A DNA stretch of 59,247 nt. It comes from Propionivibrio sp. GTDB lineage: Bacteria; Pseudomonadota; Gammaproteobacteria; Burkholderiales; Rhodocyclaceae. The stretch lies in contig JARKPC010000058.1 of the NCBI GenBank assembly GCA_029975435.1, forward strand, positions 1-59,247, given 5' to 3'. The notes beneath the pieces were generated by a model, which saw only the letters and a program-made list of their open reading frames with translations, did no database searches and was not told the origin of the DNA. Of the stretch, positions 46,362 to 59,247 are shown in pieces. Each line of letters begins with the position of its first letter. The first letter of the stretch is position 1. Both the position numbers and the translations under genes were made by a program.

Positions 46362-46820
46362 TCAGCCGTTTCCGACTTCCACCGGAGATGACTGCTTTCC
46401 CTTGTGCGGGCAATCGGAACGAATGCACTCGGCGTACAGGTACATGGCGTGCGCCTGAATCGTGAAGCCGCGCTCCTTGGCAATGCGTTTCTGGCGCCGC
46501 TCGATTTCTTCGTCGTGAAACTCCTCGACATGGCCGCAGTTGGTGCAAACCAGGTGATCGTGGTGCTGCACGGCCTTGCGCTCGAATACTGACTTGCCCG
46601 ATTCGAAGTGATGCCGCTCAAGCAGGCCGGCCTGTTCAAACTGGGTTAGCGCGCGATAAACGGTTGCCAAGCCGATATCCATGTTTTCACTAAGCAGCAG
46701 GCGATAGACGTCGTCGGCGGTCAGGTGCTTGTCCTCGGCTTTGTCGAAAAGTTCGAGAATCTTCATGCGCGGAAAAGTGGCCTTGAGTCCAAGGCTTTTT
46801 AGTTCAGTGGATTTGTTCAT
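46362..46820 (-). CDS. fur: Ferric uptake regulator Fur
   Basis: A 152-residue Fur protein: N-terminal winged helix (TELKSLGLKATFPRMKIL..LATVYRALTQFEQAGLL), the metal-binding HHDHLVCTNCGHVEEFHD and a C-terminal CIRSDCPHKG with two more cysteines for structural zinc. With Fe2+ it represses iron uptake genes. It diverges from bamE and is convergent with the SprA-like gene, a conserved betaproteobacterial arrangement. Confidence 0.97.
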   Translation of the reverse strand: MNKSTELKSLGLKATFPRMKILELFDKAEDKHLTADDVYRLLLSENMDIGLATVYRALTQFEQAGLLERHHFESGKSVFERKAVQHHDHLVCTNCGHVEEFHDEEIERRQKRIAKERGFTIQAHAMYLYAECIRSDCPHKGKQSSPVEVGNG

Positions 46821-46940
46821 GACGTGTTCGACGAAGTAAGGAAACGTTCTTTCGGTTATGATATGCCGCTTACTATGACTCTCATCCGTAGCTCTAGTTT
46901 AATGCCAATCCTTCAATATTTTCCGAGAATCCTTTCAGGC

Positions 46941-48225
<1,285 letters not shown>

Positions 48226-48278
48226 TCATGAAGGGTCCGAAACCCGCCAACTCTAGGCTTCCAAAACCGGGTTTCTGA

Positions 48279-48307
48279 TTGCCGAAAGGCACTTTCTCAA
48301 GTACAAT
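48279..48307 (+). promoter_or_regulatory. Sigma-70 promoter of carAB
   Basis: TTGCCG (48279-48284) and TACAAT (48302-48307) are 17 bp apart, just upstream of the carA leader hairpin. Transcription should start near 48314, giving a leader of about 75 nt. Confidence 0.6.
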
Positions 48308-48327
48308 CTGAGAGTTTTCAATACATT

Positions 48328-48358
48328 AAGCGGGAGAGCAAATGCTCGTCCCGCTTTT
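48328..48358 (+). terminator. Terminator-like hairpin in the carA leader
   Basis: AAGCGGGA-GAGCA and TGCTC-(G)-TCCCGCTT form a 13-bp stem with one bulged G and an AA loop, followed by TT (four T in all, 48355-48358). It stands between the carA promoter and the carA start, so it is a candidate attenuator. The left arm contains the GGGAG ribosome binding site of an 8-codon ORF whose ATG lies at the loop. Confidence 0.6.
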
Positions 48359-48368
48359 GCATATCTAA
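48342..48368 (+). CDS. Candidate carA leader peptide (8 aa)
   Basis: ATG 48342 opens the ORF MLVPLLHI with stop TAA 48366-48368. GGGAG lies at usual spacing upstream, but inside the left arm of the terminator-like hairpin, while the coding part covers the right arm. A ribosome on this ORF would melt the hairpin. The peptide is not rich in one amino acid, so it does not look like a classical arginine attenuator. carA starts 21 bases after its stop. Confidence 0.4.
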   Translation: MLVPLLHI

Positions 48369-48389
48369 GCTACGGAACTGGAGTCCTTC

Positions 48390-49550
48390 GTGCCATTGCT
48401 ACCCTCTCTTCCGCCCGCTGTTCTCGTCCTCGCCGATGGAACTGTCTTTCGTGGTTATGCGATCGGCGCGGCCGGCATTACTAGCGGTGAAGTCGTCTTC
48501 AATACGGCGATTACAGGTTATCAGGAGATCCTGACCGACCCGTCGTATTGCCGCCAGATCGTCACGCTTACCTATCCCCACATCGGCAACGTCGGGTGCA
48601 ATGCCGAGGATTTCGAATCGCGTGCCAATTTTGCCGCTGGCCTGGTCATTCGCGACCTGCCGTTGCGCGCCGAGAGTTGGCGACTCCAGGATACTTTGCC
48701 TGATTACTTGAAAAAGCACGGAGTGGTGGCCATTGCCGGCGTCGATACGCGAAAATTGACGCGCATCCTGCGTGAAAAGGGAGCACAGGCTGGTTGCATC
48801 TTGGCCGGAGCACATCTGGAAACGCTCGACGAGGCCAAAGCACTGGCGGAGGCACGCGCTTTTCCGGGGCTGGCCGGCATGGACCTGGCCAAGGTGGTTT
48901 CGGTGGATTCGCCCTACGAGTGGAGCGAAGGTGAATGGACCCTGAAAGGCTATCAGGCTGCGCCCGAGGCCAAGTATCACGTGGTGGCCTACGACTATGG
49001 CGTCAAGCGCAACATCCTGCGCATGCTGGCCTCGCGCGGCTGCAAGGTGACCGTGGTGCCGGCTCAGACCTCGGCCGACGACGTGCTCAAGTACAACCCG
49101 GATGGGGTTTTCCTGTCCAACGGTCCGGGTGACCCCGAACCGTGCGATTACGCCATCGCCGCCATCCGCGAACTGCTGGCCAAGGGTATTCCGACCTACG
49201 GCATCTGCCTCGGCCACCAGCTGTTGGCGCTTGCCTCCGGCGCCAAGACCGTGAAGATGAAGTTCGGCCACCATGGCGCCAATCATCCGGTCAAGGATCT
49301 CGATACCCAGCAGGTGATGATCACCAGCCAGAACCACGGTTTCGCGGTCGATGCCGAGACGTTGCCGGCTAACCTGCGGCCGACGCACGTGTCGCTATTC
49401 GATGGGTCGCTGCAGGGCGTGGCGCGTACCGATGTGCCGGCGTTCTCCTTCCAGGGGCACCCGGAAGCGAGCCCGGGGCCACACGACGTGGCGTATCTGT
49501 TTGATCGTTTCATTTCGATGATGCAAGCCAGGAAGGCCGAGGGAAAGTAA
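48390..49550 (+). CDS. carA: Carbamoyl-phosphate synthase small subunit
   Basis: A 386-residue glutamine amidotransferase subunit that releases ammonia from glutamine for CarB. Catalytic Cys in [11 protein letters not shown] and the His/Glu in [11 protein letters not shown]. Start is GTG 48390 with CTGGAG upstream. Three bases separate it from carB. It supplies carbamoyl phosphate for pyrimidines and arginine. Confidence 0.98.
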   Translation: MPLLPSLPPAVLVLADGTVFRGYAIGAAGITSGEVVFNTAITGYQEILTDPSYCRQIVTLTYPHIGNVGCNAEDFESRANFAAGLVIRDLPLRAESWRLQDTLPDYLKKHGVVAIAGVDTRKLTRILREKGAQAGCILAGAHLETLDEAKALAEARAFPGLAGMDLAKVVSVDSPYEWSEGEWTLKGYQAAPEAKYHVVAYDYGVKRNILRMLASRGCKVTVVPAQTSADDVLKYNPDGVFLSNGPGDPEPCDYAIAAIRELLAKGIPTYGICLGHQLLALASGAKTVKMKFGHHGANHPVKDLDTQQVMITSQNHGFAVDAETLPANLRPTHVSLFDGSLQGVARTDVPAFSFQGHPEASPGPHDVAYLFDRFISMMQARKAEGK

Positions 49551-49553
49551 CTC

Positions 49554-52760
<3,207 letters not shown>

Positions 52761-52776
52761 TATTCTCTTTTTCCCG

Positions 52777-52819
52777 CCGCCGGATCTGCACGTTTTCGTG
52801 AACCGGCGGTTTTGTTTTC
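52777..52819 (+). terminator. Terminator between carB and greA
   Basis: CCGCCGG (52777-52783) pairs with CCGGCGG (52803-52809), with inner CACG/CGTG, followed by TTTTGTTTT. The T-tract ends only about 10 bases before the greA start, so it also lies over the place where greA's ribosome binding site should be. Confidence 0.8.
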
Positions 52820-52828
52820 TGGTAAAGA

Positions 52829-53308
52829 ATGATGAACAAGATACCTCTGACAATTGCCGGCGCCGAGAAACTCCGCGCCGAACTGCAACATCTGAAATCG
52901 GTGGAGCGTCCTAACGTGATTGCCGCGATTGCCGAAGCCCGCTCGTACGGCGACCTTTCAGAGAACGCCGAATACGATGCAGCCAAGGAACGCCAGGCTT
53001 TCATCGAAGGGCGGATCAAGGAAGTGGAAATGAAGTTGTCCAATGCCCAGATCATCGATCCGCAACTGCTTGATGCCGATGGACGTTGCGTTTTCGGCGC
53101 TACGGTGGACCTCGAGGATCAGGATAGCGGCGATCAGGTAACCTACCAGATCGTCGGTGAGGACGAAGCCGACATCAAGACCCGAAAGATATCCGTAAAT
53201 TCACCGATCGCCCGCGCCCTGATCGGCAAGTATGCCGGGGATGTGGCCCAAGTGCAGGCGCCCGGCGGCTTGCGCGAATATGAAGTGCTGGAAGTACGGT
53301 ATGAGTGA
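52829..53308 (+). CDS. greA: Transcript cleavage factor GreA
   Basis: A 159-residue GreA: N-terminal coiled-coil hairpin (residues 5-75, with [20 protein letters not shown] at its tip) and C-terminal FKBP-like domain ending [18 protein letters not shown]. It rescues backtracked RNA polymerase by stimulating cleavage of the 3' RNA end. ATG 52829 or the next codon ATG 52832 can start it; the ribosome binding site is weak (GGTAAAG). Confidence 0.97.
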   Translation: MMNKIPLTIAGAEKLRAELQHLKSVERPNVIAAIAEARSYGDLSENAEYDAAKERQAFIEGRIKEVEMKLSNAQIIDPQLLDADGRCVFGATVDLEDQDSGDQVTYQIVGEDEADIKTRKISVNSPIARALIGKYAGDVAQVQAPGGLREYEVLEVRYE

Positions 53309-53314
53309 TCCGGC

Positions 53315-53368
53315 GTGAAAGATGAAACGCGAGGGATTTGCCCCCAAATTTTGCCTTTCATGTTTCAC
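53315..53368. repeat. Inverted repeat between greA and yhbY
   Basis: GTGAAAGATGAAA (53315-53327) and TTTCATGTTTCAC (53356-53368) match in 12 of 13 positions as inverted repeats around a 28-base loop. It lies between two convergent genes and lacks a T-tract, so it is not a typical terminator. It may be a small dispersed palindromic element. Confidence 0.5.
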
Positions 53369-53379
53369 TCTCTTGGCAG

Positions 53380-53733
53380 TTACCCCTGATGGCTTCGCTT
53401 GGTCTTGCGCGGTTCGGCGCGGCGGCGGAGCACCGGGCGGGGTTTCGCGGGGGCGGCATCTTCGGGGGCAGGGCGCCAGACGACCAGTAGCTTGCCGATA
53501 TGCTGTACCGGTGCGGCCTCGAGTTGATCACAAATTTCGCGCAGGTAGCGGTCGCGTTCGTCACGGTCGTCGTTGTATACGCGGATCTTGATCAGTTCAT
53601 GGCTGTTCAGGCAGACGCCAATCTCTTTCAATACCGTTTCGGTCAGTCCATTCTGGCTGATCGATACCACCGGATTCAGCGAATGGGCACGGGAGCGCAG
53701 GGAGCGCCGCTGGGCGGCTGTGATTTCGAGCAT
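53380..53733 (-). CDS. yhbY: YhbY-type RNA-binding protein (CRM domain)
   Basis: A 117-residue protein with a CRS1/YhbY RNA-binding domain (residues 1-90, with [30 protein letters not shown]) and a short basic proline-rich tail. YhbY binds pre-50S particles. It diverges from rlmE, a standard order with ftsH downstream. Confidence 0.95.
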   Translation of the reverse strand: MLEITAAQRRSLRSRAHSLNPVVSISQNGLTETVLKEIGVCLNSHELIKIRVYNDDRDERDRYLREICDQLEAAPVQHIGKLLVVWRPAPEDAAPAKPRPVLRRRAEPRKTKRSHQG

Positions 53734-53777
53734 CGGATGTAACCTTTCAAAACGCCCATTTTACAGGGTTTGGCCCA

Positions 53778-54401
53778 ATGAAACGAACCAGGACAAGCAA
53801 GGCGTGGATGCATGAACACGTCACCGATCCATACGTACAGCGTGCCAAGGCGGAGGGATTCCGTTCCCGCGCTGCGTTCAAGTTGATGGAGATTGATGAC
53901 CGCGATCACCTGATTCGCGCCGGCGAGGTCGTTGTCGATCTCGGAGCGGCTCCGGGAGGTTGGTCGCAGGTCGCGGCGCAGCGCATGAATGGCCGCGGGC
54001 GCGTGGTGGCGCTCGATCTGCTGGAAATGGACGGATTGCATGGCGTCCAGTTCATCCAGGGAGACTTCCGCGAAGAAAGCGTGCTGCATCAACTGGAAGA
54101 ATTGCTGGCCGGGCAGCGCGTTGGGCTTGTCCTTTCCGACATGGCCCCCAATATATCAGGGGTGCCCGTTTCCGATCAGGCGCGGATCATGCACCTGGCC
54201 GAACTCGGACTGGACTTTTGTCGCCACTGGCTGAAACCGGAGGGTGCTTTTCTGGTCAAAGTCTTTCAGGGCTACGGTTACGAGGATTTCGTGCGTGAAA
54301 TGAAGCAGGTTTTCAAGACGGTGACGACGCGCAAGCCCGATGCGTCGCGGGATCGCAGTGCCGAGGTGTATTTGCTGGGAAAAGGACTGAAAGAGGGTTG
54401 A
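53778..54401 (+). CDS. rlmE: 23S rRNA (uridine2552-2'-O)-methyltransferase
   Basis: A 207-residue RlmE/FtsJ methyltransferase: SAM motif [15 protein letters not shown], the K-D-K-E catalytic set (Lys in RSRAAFKL, Asp in [10 protein letters not shown], Lys in LVKVFQG). Methylates U2552 in late 50S assembly. Upstream of ftsH, as in most Proteobacteria. Confidence 0.97.
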   Translation: MKRTRTSKAWMHEHVTDPYVQRAKAEGFRSRAAFKLMEIDDRDHLIRAGEVVVDLGAAPGGWSQVAAQRMNGRGRVVALDLLEMDGLHGVQFIQGDFREESVLHQLEELLAGQRVGLVLSDMAPNISGVPVSDQARIMHLAELGLDFCRHWLKPEGAFLVKVFQGYGYEDFVREMKQVFKTVTTRKPDASRDRSAEVYLLGKGLKEG

Positions 54402-54504
54402 GTTCCCGATCTGACGGAATGGTCGGAGAAGGTTTAGAATGGCGTCTTTGTGAAGTGCATCCTTCCCCGGCGTGTTCGGGGAGCAACGAGGAAGAGGTAC
54501 GGCA

Positions 54505-56388
54505 TTGAATAACATGTTCAAGAATCTGGCGGTCTGGCTGGTGATTGGTCTCGTGCTGATGACCGTCTTCAACCAGTTCAATACCCGACAGGTCACCCAG
54601 GCGTCGATGGAATACTCCCAGTTCATGGAGGAAGTCGGACGCGGCTCGATTACCAAAGTTGTCATCGAAGGGCGTGTGCTCAAGGCGACAACCAGCGACG
54701 GACGCAAGCTCACCACGTATGCGCCCCCGGATCTGTGGATGGTTTCCGACCTGCTCAAGCATGGCGTCAAGGTCGAAGCCAAGCCGGAAGAAGAACAATC
54801 CTTCCTGATGAACATCTTCATCAGCTGGTTCCCGATGCTGTTGCTGATCGGTGTGTGGGTGTTCTTCATGCGCCAGATGCAGGGCGGCGGCAAGGGCGGG
54901 GCGTTCTCGTTCGGCAAGAGCAAAGCTCGGCTTCTCGACGAGTCGACCAACAACATCACCTTTGCCGACGTTGCGGGTTGCGACGAAGCGAAGGAAGAGG
55001 TCGCGGAACTCGTCGACTTCCTGCGCGATCCGTCCAAGTTCCAGAAACTGGGCGGGCGTATCCCGAAGGGCGTTCTGCTGGTTGGCAACCCCGGTACGGG
55101 CAAGACGCTGCTGGCCAAGGCGATTGCCGGCGAGGCCAAAGTGCCTTTCTTCTCGATTTCCGGTTCCGATTTCGTGGAAATGTTCGTCGGCGTGGGCGCG
55201 GCGCGCGTGCGCGACATGTTCGAGAATGCCAAGAAGCATTCGCCGTGCATCATCTTCATCGATGAACTCGACGCTGTCGGTCGCCAGCGCGGCGCCGGCC
55301 TCGGCGGCGGCAACGACGAGCGCGAGCAGACACTGAACCAGATGCTCGTCGAAATGGACGGTTTCGAGGCAAGTTCGGGCGTGATCGTCATCGCCGCGAC
55401 CAACCGGCCGGATGTGTTGGATCCGGCGCTGATGCGGCCGGGACGTTTCGACCGCCAGGTCGTGGTGCCGCTGCCTGACATCCGCGGTCGCGAGCAGATT
55501 CTCAACGTGCATATGCGCAAGGTACCGCTGGCTCCCGATGTCAAGGCTGACATCATTGCCCGCGGCACGCCCGGTTTCTCCGGCGCCGACCTCGCCAACC
55601 TGGTGAACGAGGCCGCGCTGTTCGCGGCGCGCGGCAACAAGCGTCTGGTCGACATGGAGGACTTCGAGAAGGCCAAGGACAAGATCATGATGGGCGCCGA
55701 GCGCCGCAGCATGGTGATGAACGAGGAAGAGAAGCGCAATACGGCGTATCACGAATCGGGGCACGCGGTGGTCGCCAAGCTGGTGCCGAAGTCGGACCCG
55801 GTGCACAAGGTGACGATCATCCCGCGCGGCCGTGCGCTAGGCCTCACCATGCAGTTGCCGGAAGAGGACCGTTACGCGTACGACCGCACCTACCTGATGA
55901 GTCGGATCGCCGTGCTGTTCGGCGGTCGGATCGCGGAAGAGCTGTTCATGAACCAGATGACAACCGGCGCCTCGAACGACTTCGAGCGGGCCACGCAGAT
56001 GGCGCGCGACATGGTCACCCGTTACGGCATGTCGGACGTGCTGGGGCCGATGGTCTATGGCGAGAACGAGGGCGAAGTGTTCCTCGGCCGGTCGGTGACC
56101 ACGCACAAGAATGTTTCCGAAGCGACGATGCAAAAGGTCGATGCCGAAATCCGGCGCATCATCGACGAACAGTACGGGCTCGCGCGCAAGCTGCTCGAGG
56201 AGAACCGGGACAAGGTCGAGGCGATGACCGCCGCACTGCTCGAATGGGAAACGATCGACGCCGAGCAGATCGACGACATCATGGCCGGCAAGCCGCCGCG
56301 TCCGCCGAAGGAACCGCAGCCGAAGATGGCCGGTACCACCGGCACGACGCCGCCCAACGCCGCGCCCAGCGCCACGGCTCCGGCCTGA
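54505..56388 (+). CDS. ftsH: ATP-dependent zinc metalloprotease FtsH
   Basis: A 627-residue membrane protease: two membrane helices in the first 130 residues ([15 protein letters not shown] and [18 protein letters not shown]), an AAA+ domain with [13 protein letters not shown] and SRH region, and the zinc site HESGH. It degrades RpoH (sigma-32), LpxC and damaged membrane proteins. Start taken at TTG 54505 (gives [11 protein letters not shown]), with GAGGAAGAGG upstream; ATG 54514 is the alternative. A terminator follows. Confidence 0.97.
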   Translation: MNNMFKNLAVWLVIGLVLMTVFNQFNTRQVTQASMEYSQFMEEVGRGSITKVVIEGRVLKATTSDGRKLTTYAPPDLWMVSDLLKHGVKVEAKPEEEQSFLMNIFISWFPMLLLIGVWVFFMRQMQGGGKGGAFSFGKSKARLLDESTNNITFADVAGCDEAKEEVAELVDFLRDPSKFQKLGGRIPKGVLLVGNPGTGKTLLAKAIAGEAKVPFFSISGSDFVEMFVGVGAARVRDMFENAKKHSPCIIFIDELDAVGRQRGAGLGGGNDEREQTLNQMLVEMDGFEASSGVIVIAATNRPDVLDPALMRPGRFDRQVVVPLPDIRGREQILNVHMRKVPLAPDVKADIIARGTPGFSGADLANLVNEAALFAARGNKRLVDMEDFEKAKDKIMMGAERRSMVMNEEEKRNTAYHESGHAVVAKLVPKSDPVHKVTIIPRGRALGLTMQLPEEDRYAYDRTYLMSRIAVLFGGRIAEELFMNQMTTGASNDFERATQMARDMVTRYGMSDVLGPMVYGENEGEVFLGRSVTTHKNVSEATMQKVDAEIRRIIDEQYGLARKLLEENRDKVEAMTAALLEWETIDAEQIDDIMAGKPPRPPKEPQPKMAGTTGTTPPNAAPSATAPA

Positions 56389-56410
56389 ACCGCTGTCCGA
56401 TAACCACCAC

Positions 56411-56433
56411 AAGGGGAGGCAACTCCCCTTTTT
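56411..56433 (+). terminator. Intrinsic terminator between ftsH and folP
   Basis: AAGGGGAG and CTCCCCTT form a perfect 8-bp stem around GCAA, with further T after it. It lies 23 bases after the ftsH stop, so folP needs readthrough or its own promoter. Confidence 0.9.
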
Positions 56434-56449
56434 CACGTCTGGAATTGCC

Positions 56450-57304
56450 ATGCTACGTTGCGGCCAGTATCTTCTTTCCCTCGAACGCCCGCTGATCATG
56501 GGCATCGTTAACCTGACGCCCGACTCGTTTTCCGGCGACGGGGTCGCGTCCGATACGGCGCGGGCGATCGAGCACGCGCAGCGGCAGATCGAGGCGGGCG
56601 CGGATCTTCTCGATCTCGGCGCCGAGTCTTCGCGGCCCGGCGCCATTCCGGCCTCGCTCGACGAGGAACTGGAGCGCTTGCTTCCGGTACTCGACGCCCT
56701 GGCCGGATTCGGCGTGCCGGTCTCGGTCGACACCTACAAGCCCGAGGTGATGCGCGCCGCGATCGAGCGCGGCGCCTCGATGATCAATGATATCTACGCC
56801 CTGCGCCGGCCGGGAGCGATCGAGGCGGTGGCCGCTAGCGACTGCGCCGTGTGCCTCATGCACATGCAGGGCGAGCCGCTCACGATGCAGCAGAGCCCCG
56901 TGTACGAGGACGTTGTGGCAGAGGTTGGCGGCTTTCTGGCCGAACGGGTCGATGCCGTGGCGGCGGCGGGAATCGATCGCGACCGCCTGGTGCTCGACCC
57001 GGGCTTTGGATTCGGCAAGACGCTGGAGCATAACCTCGCGCTCCTCGCCCGCCTCGACGAGACGGCCGTCAGCGGGCTGCCGGTGCTGGCCGGGCTGTCG
57101 CGCAAGTCGATGCTCGGCACCATCACCGGGCGGCCGGTCGGCGAGCGTCTGCCCGCGAGCCTCTCGGCGGCATTGATCGCCGCCATGCGGGGGGCGCGCA
57201 TCCTGCGCGTACACGATGTCGCCGCGACGCGCGATGCGCTGTCTGTCTGGCAAGCCGTAGAGGCGGCCGGGCCCGCTTTCCGGTCCGGGTTGCTTCCGGC
57301 ATGA
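56450..57304 (+). CDS. folP: Dihydropteroate synthase
   Basis: A 284-residue enzyme that joins p-aminobenzoate to dihydropterin pyrophosphate in folate synthesis; the target of sulfonamides. Motifs MGIVNLTPDSFSGDG, LDLGAESSRPGA, and SRKSMLG are present. In many Proteobacteria glmM follows; here a CYTH-CHAD gene does. Confidence 0.97.
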   Translation: MLRCGQYLLSLERPLIMGIVNLTPDSFSGDGVASDTARAIEHAQRQIEAGADLLDLGAESSRPGAIPASLDEELERLLPVLDALAGFGVPVSVDTYKPEVMRAAIERGASMINDIYALRRPGAIEAVAASDCAVCLMHMQGEPLTMQQSPVYEDVVAEVGGFLAERVDAVAAAGIDRDRLVLDPGFGFGKTLEHNLALLARLDETAVSGLPVLAGLSRKSMLGTITGRPVGERLPASLSAALIAAMRGARILRVHDVAATRDALSVWQAVEAAGPAFRSGLLPA

Positions 57305-57365
57305 CAAACGCCGGGCATGTCTGCTACCCTCAAATGGTCGGGATCGACACAGGAGACGGAAAACA

Positions 57366-58883
57366 ATGCCCAAGGAAATCGAGCTCAAGCTGCGCTTGAC
57401 CTCTGCTCAGGCAAGACATCTGGCGGAACAACCAGCGCTGGCCGGCGTGAAACCCCAGAAATTCAGGCTGTTCAACACCTACTACGACACTCCCGAACTT
57501 GATCTGTGCCAGCGTGGCATTGCCCTGCGCCTGCGCCGCAAGGGACCGGATATATGGCTGATGACGGTCAAGGGAGGCGATCCGGCAGCAGGGGCCCTGG
57601 CGCAACGCAGCGAATGGGAAACGCCGACGCAGCCGGGACTCTTCGATTTCGATATCGTGACCGATGCGGCGTTGCGTGACTTTCTGAAGGAGCGTCAGCC
57701 TGCGCTGCTTCCTGTTTTTTCGACGGATTTTACGCGCACGGCATGGACAATTACCCGTTCCGGCTCTGTGATCGAGGTCGCGCTTGATCGCGGGCGGATC
57801 GATGCGCTGAGCCTTGAGGACAAGGTAACGCCGCTTAGGGAACCGATCTGCGAGCTGGAACTGGAACTGGTCAACGGCGATTCGCCCGACGCCTTGTTTG
57901 AGGTTGCCATCGAACTGGCTGCCAACCTGCACCTGCATCCGGCGATTGCCAGCAAGGCCGAGCGCGGCTATGCCCTGGGCAAGGGCATGGTTGAACCTCC
58001 GGCAAGATCAGGGCCGTCACAAGTCGATCGACGCATGTCACCGGGCAATGCCTTTCGTTCGATAGCACTTGACTGCCTGTTGCAGCTACAGCGAAACGAA
58101 GCGGGTGCGATTGCCGGGAAGGACTCCGAGTATGTGCATCAAGCACGCGTGGCCATTCGTCGTCTCCGTTCTGCTTTCCGCACGTTTGCACCTGCCTTGT
58201 CTCCCGCGTTCATTGAGGTCTATGCGCCGCGCTGGGGCGAATTGGCACAGCATCTGGGAAGTGCACGCGACTGGGACGTGTTTCTCGCGGAAACGCTGGC
58301 GCCGCTGGAAGCCGCTTTTCCAGACGATCCCGATCTCGCTCGCCTGCGGCAGCGAAGCGAGGCCGTGCAGGCGGAGGCCCAGGCCTGCGCTGGCGTGGCG
58401 TTGACGCGCAACGTCTACAGCCAGTTGTTGCTGGCGTTTGCCGCGGCACTGTTTCGTACCGAGGCGCCAACGATCGAGTCCGATCGTGGCGGCAGTTCGA
58501 ATCTGCGCAAGTTTGCCGTGCGGGGTCTGCAAAAACGGGCGGAGAAGATCAGGAAGATTGCTCGCAAACCTGCCTCGCTCGGCGACATGCAAAGGCATCG
58601 CTTGCGTATAGCGTTCAAGAAGCTCCGCTACGCACTTGAGTTCTTTGCTCCGGTGTTGCCGCGTAAGCGCCTGAAGCCTTACCAGGAGGGGCTGGTTGCG
58701 ATTCAGGATCTATTGGGCAAACTCAACGATCAGGTCACGGCGGAGCGATTGCTCAAGGAACTGCATCCGATGGCCGAGCCGGACCCGCTCACCAGCGGTT
58801 GGATCGCGGGAAGAAAGCATCTGCTGATCGAAGCCTTGAACACAGAACTGAAGAGTTTTCTTTCACTGCGCGAACCTTGGTAG
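57366..58883 (+). CDS. CYTH-CHAD protein, probable inorganic triphosphatase
   Basis: A 505-residue protein with an N-terminal CYTH domain (residues 1-200) carrying the ExExK motif EIELK at 4-8 and the basic/acidic tunnel residues (RLRRKG, EWET, ELELELVNG), then a C-terminal helical CHAD domain (about 220-505) rich in His, Arg and Lys (HQARVAIRRLRSAFR, HRLRIAFKKLRYALEFF), which binds polyphosphate. CYTH proteins of this kind hydrolyse tripolyphosphate. CHAD suggests association with polyphosphate granules. ATG 57366 follows GGAGACGG. Confidence 0.92.
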   Translation: MPKEIELKLRLTSAQARHLAEQPALAGVKPQKFRLFNTYYDTPELDLCQRGIALRLRRKGPDIWLMTVKGGDPAAGALAQRSEWETPTQPGLFDFDIVTDAALRDFLKERQPALLPVFSTDFTRTAWTITRSGSVIEVALDRGRIDALSLEDKVTPLREPICELELELVNGDSPDALFEVAIELAANLHLHPAIASKAERGYALGKGMVEPPARSGPSQVDRRMSPGNAFRSIALDCLLQLQRNEAGAIAGKDSEYVHQARVAIRRLRSAFRTFAPALSPAFIEVYAPRWGELAQHLGSARDWDVFLAETLAPLEAAFPDDPDLARLRQRSEAVQAEAQACAGVALTRNVYSQLLLAFAAALFRTEAPTIESDRGGSSNLRKFAVRGLQKRAEKIRKIARKPASLGDMQRHRLRIAFKKLRYALEFFAPVLPRKRLKPYQEGLVAIQDLLGKLNDQVTAERLLKELHPMAEPDPLTSGWIAGRKHLLIEALNTELKSFLSLREPW

Positions 58884-58927
58884 AACTGCGTTTCTTACGG
58901 GCTTCGCCAATTCCATAGCAGGTCATC

Positions 58928-59247
58928 ATGCTTATTCGCAGGGCAACTGAAAACGATTTCGACGGGATCTGGCCCATTTTCCAGGCGGTGGTATCGAAGG
59001 GCGACACCTATGTTTTTTCTCCCCAGGCAACTCGACGGGATGCGTTCGAGTACTGGTTCGGGCCCGGTGTGACCTCGTACGTTGCTGAACTTGAGAGGCG
59101 AATCGCCGGGATGTACAAGCTGGTTCCCAATCAGCGCGACCTCGGGTCGCATGTGGCCAATGCCTCGTTCATGGTCAGCCCGGATGCACGCGGCAATGGC
59201 TTGGGTGCTGCGCTCGGCCGGCATTGTCTGGAGGAGGCGCGGAAGGC
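58928..59247 (+). CDS. GNAT family N-acetyltransferase, truncated at window end
   Basis: The gene begins at ATG 58928 and runs off the right edge (107 residues visible). MLIRRATENDFDGIWPIFQAV opens the GNAT fold and VSPDARGNGLGAALGRH gives the acetyl-CoA binding motif RGNGLG. The substrate is unknown; the pattern resembles phosphinothricin-type acetyltransferases in its N-terminus. Confidence 0.85.
   Translation, partial: MLIRRATENDFDGIWPIFQAVVSKGDTYVFSPQATRRDAFEYWFGPGVTSYVAELERRIAGMYKLVPNQRDLGSHVANASFMVSPDARGNGLGAALGRHCLEEARK

Noticed and set aside
46821..46940. Fur box between fur and bamE
   Set aside because: Only short AT-rich stretches (TTATGATATG); no repeat close to GATAATGATAATC.

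Overview
The window is ordinary chromosomal DNA of a GC-rich betaproteobacterium, most likely Rhodocyclales (Azonexus/Dechloromonas/Zoogloea-like). The signs are the betaproteobacterial gene orders (grpE-dnaK-dnaJ, hrcA-hemH diverging from nadK-recN, fur diverging from bamE-dapB followed by carAB, yhbY diverging from rlmE-ftsH-folP), a PEP-CTERM exosortase substrate behind a sigma-54 promoter, a HoxU-like hydrogenase subunit and a FimV-like protein. No rRNA, tRNA, CRISPR array, prophage or insertion sequence was recognised. The assignment rests on gene content and order, not on a search.

Layout. 1-0.3 kb: 3' end of a hoxU-like gene. 0.3-3.8 kb: mgtA (Mg2+ P-type ATPase) behind a leader of about 540 nt that holds two short proline-rich ORFs. 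3.8-5.8 kb: fimV-like gene. 6-8.4 kb: LysR regulator divergent from azoR and a pirin gene, with a perfect palindrome over the regulator's start codon. 8.5-9.9 kb: fumC interrupted by one in-frame TAG. 10-12.2 kb: two divergent alpha/beta hydrolases. 12.2-16.4 kb (minus): a tightly coupled operon of alkaline phosphatase, a Tat-signal protein, an ABC ATPase and an FtsX-like permease with a His/Asp-rich loop. 16.5-24.1 kb: lipoprotein, YgiQ radical SAM protein, typA, a diguanylate cyclase and thrC. 24.2-29.6 kb (minus): small membrane protein, nadC, lpxH, ppiB, ppiA, an L,D-transpeptidase and a TPR protein, the last five reading as one envelope operon. 29.7-32.4 kb: cysS and the PEP-CTERM protein. 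32.5-36.3 kb (minus): grpE-dnaK-dnaJ behind a sigma-32 promoter. 36.5-39.8 kb: a Ser/Thr kinase fused to a cyclic-nucleotide-binding-like domain, then recQ. 39.8-43 kb (minus): EF-hand protein, hemH, hrcA. 43.1-46.8 kb: nadK-recN, an SprA-type putative protease, fur. 46.9-53.3 kb: bamE-dapB, carA-carB, greA. 53.4-59.2 kb: yhbY, rlmE-ftsH-folP, a CYTH-CHAD protein and a truncated GNAT acetyltransferase.

Most genes are housekeeping and intact. The unusual content is mainly regulatory: the mgtA leader, with a 13-codon ORF whose acidic/proline pattern resembles enterobacterial MgtL; the carA leader, where an 8-codon ORF lies inside a terminator-like hairpin; the sigma-54 promoter of the PEP-CTERM gene; and the palindrome over the LysR start. 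The coupled phosphatase/ABC operon and the fumC nonsense codon also merit a second look.
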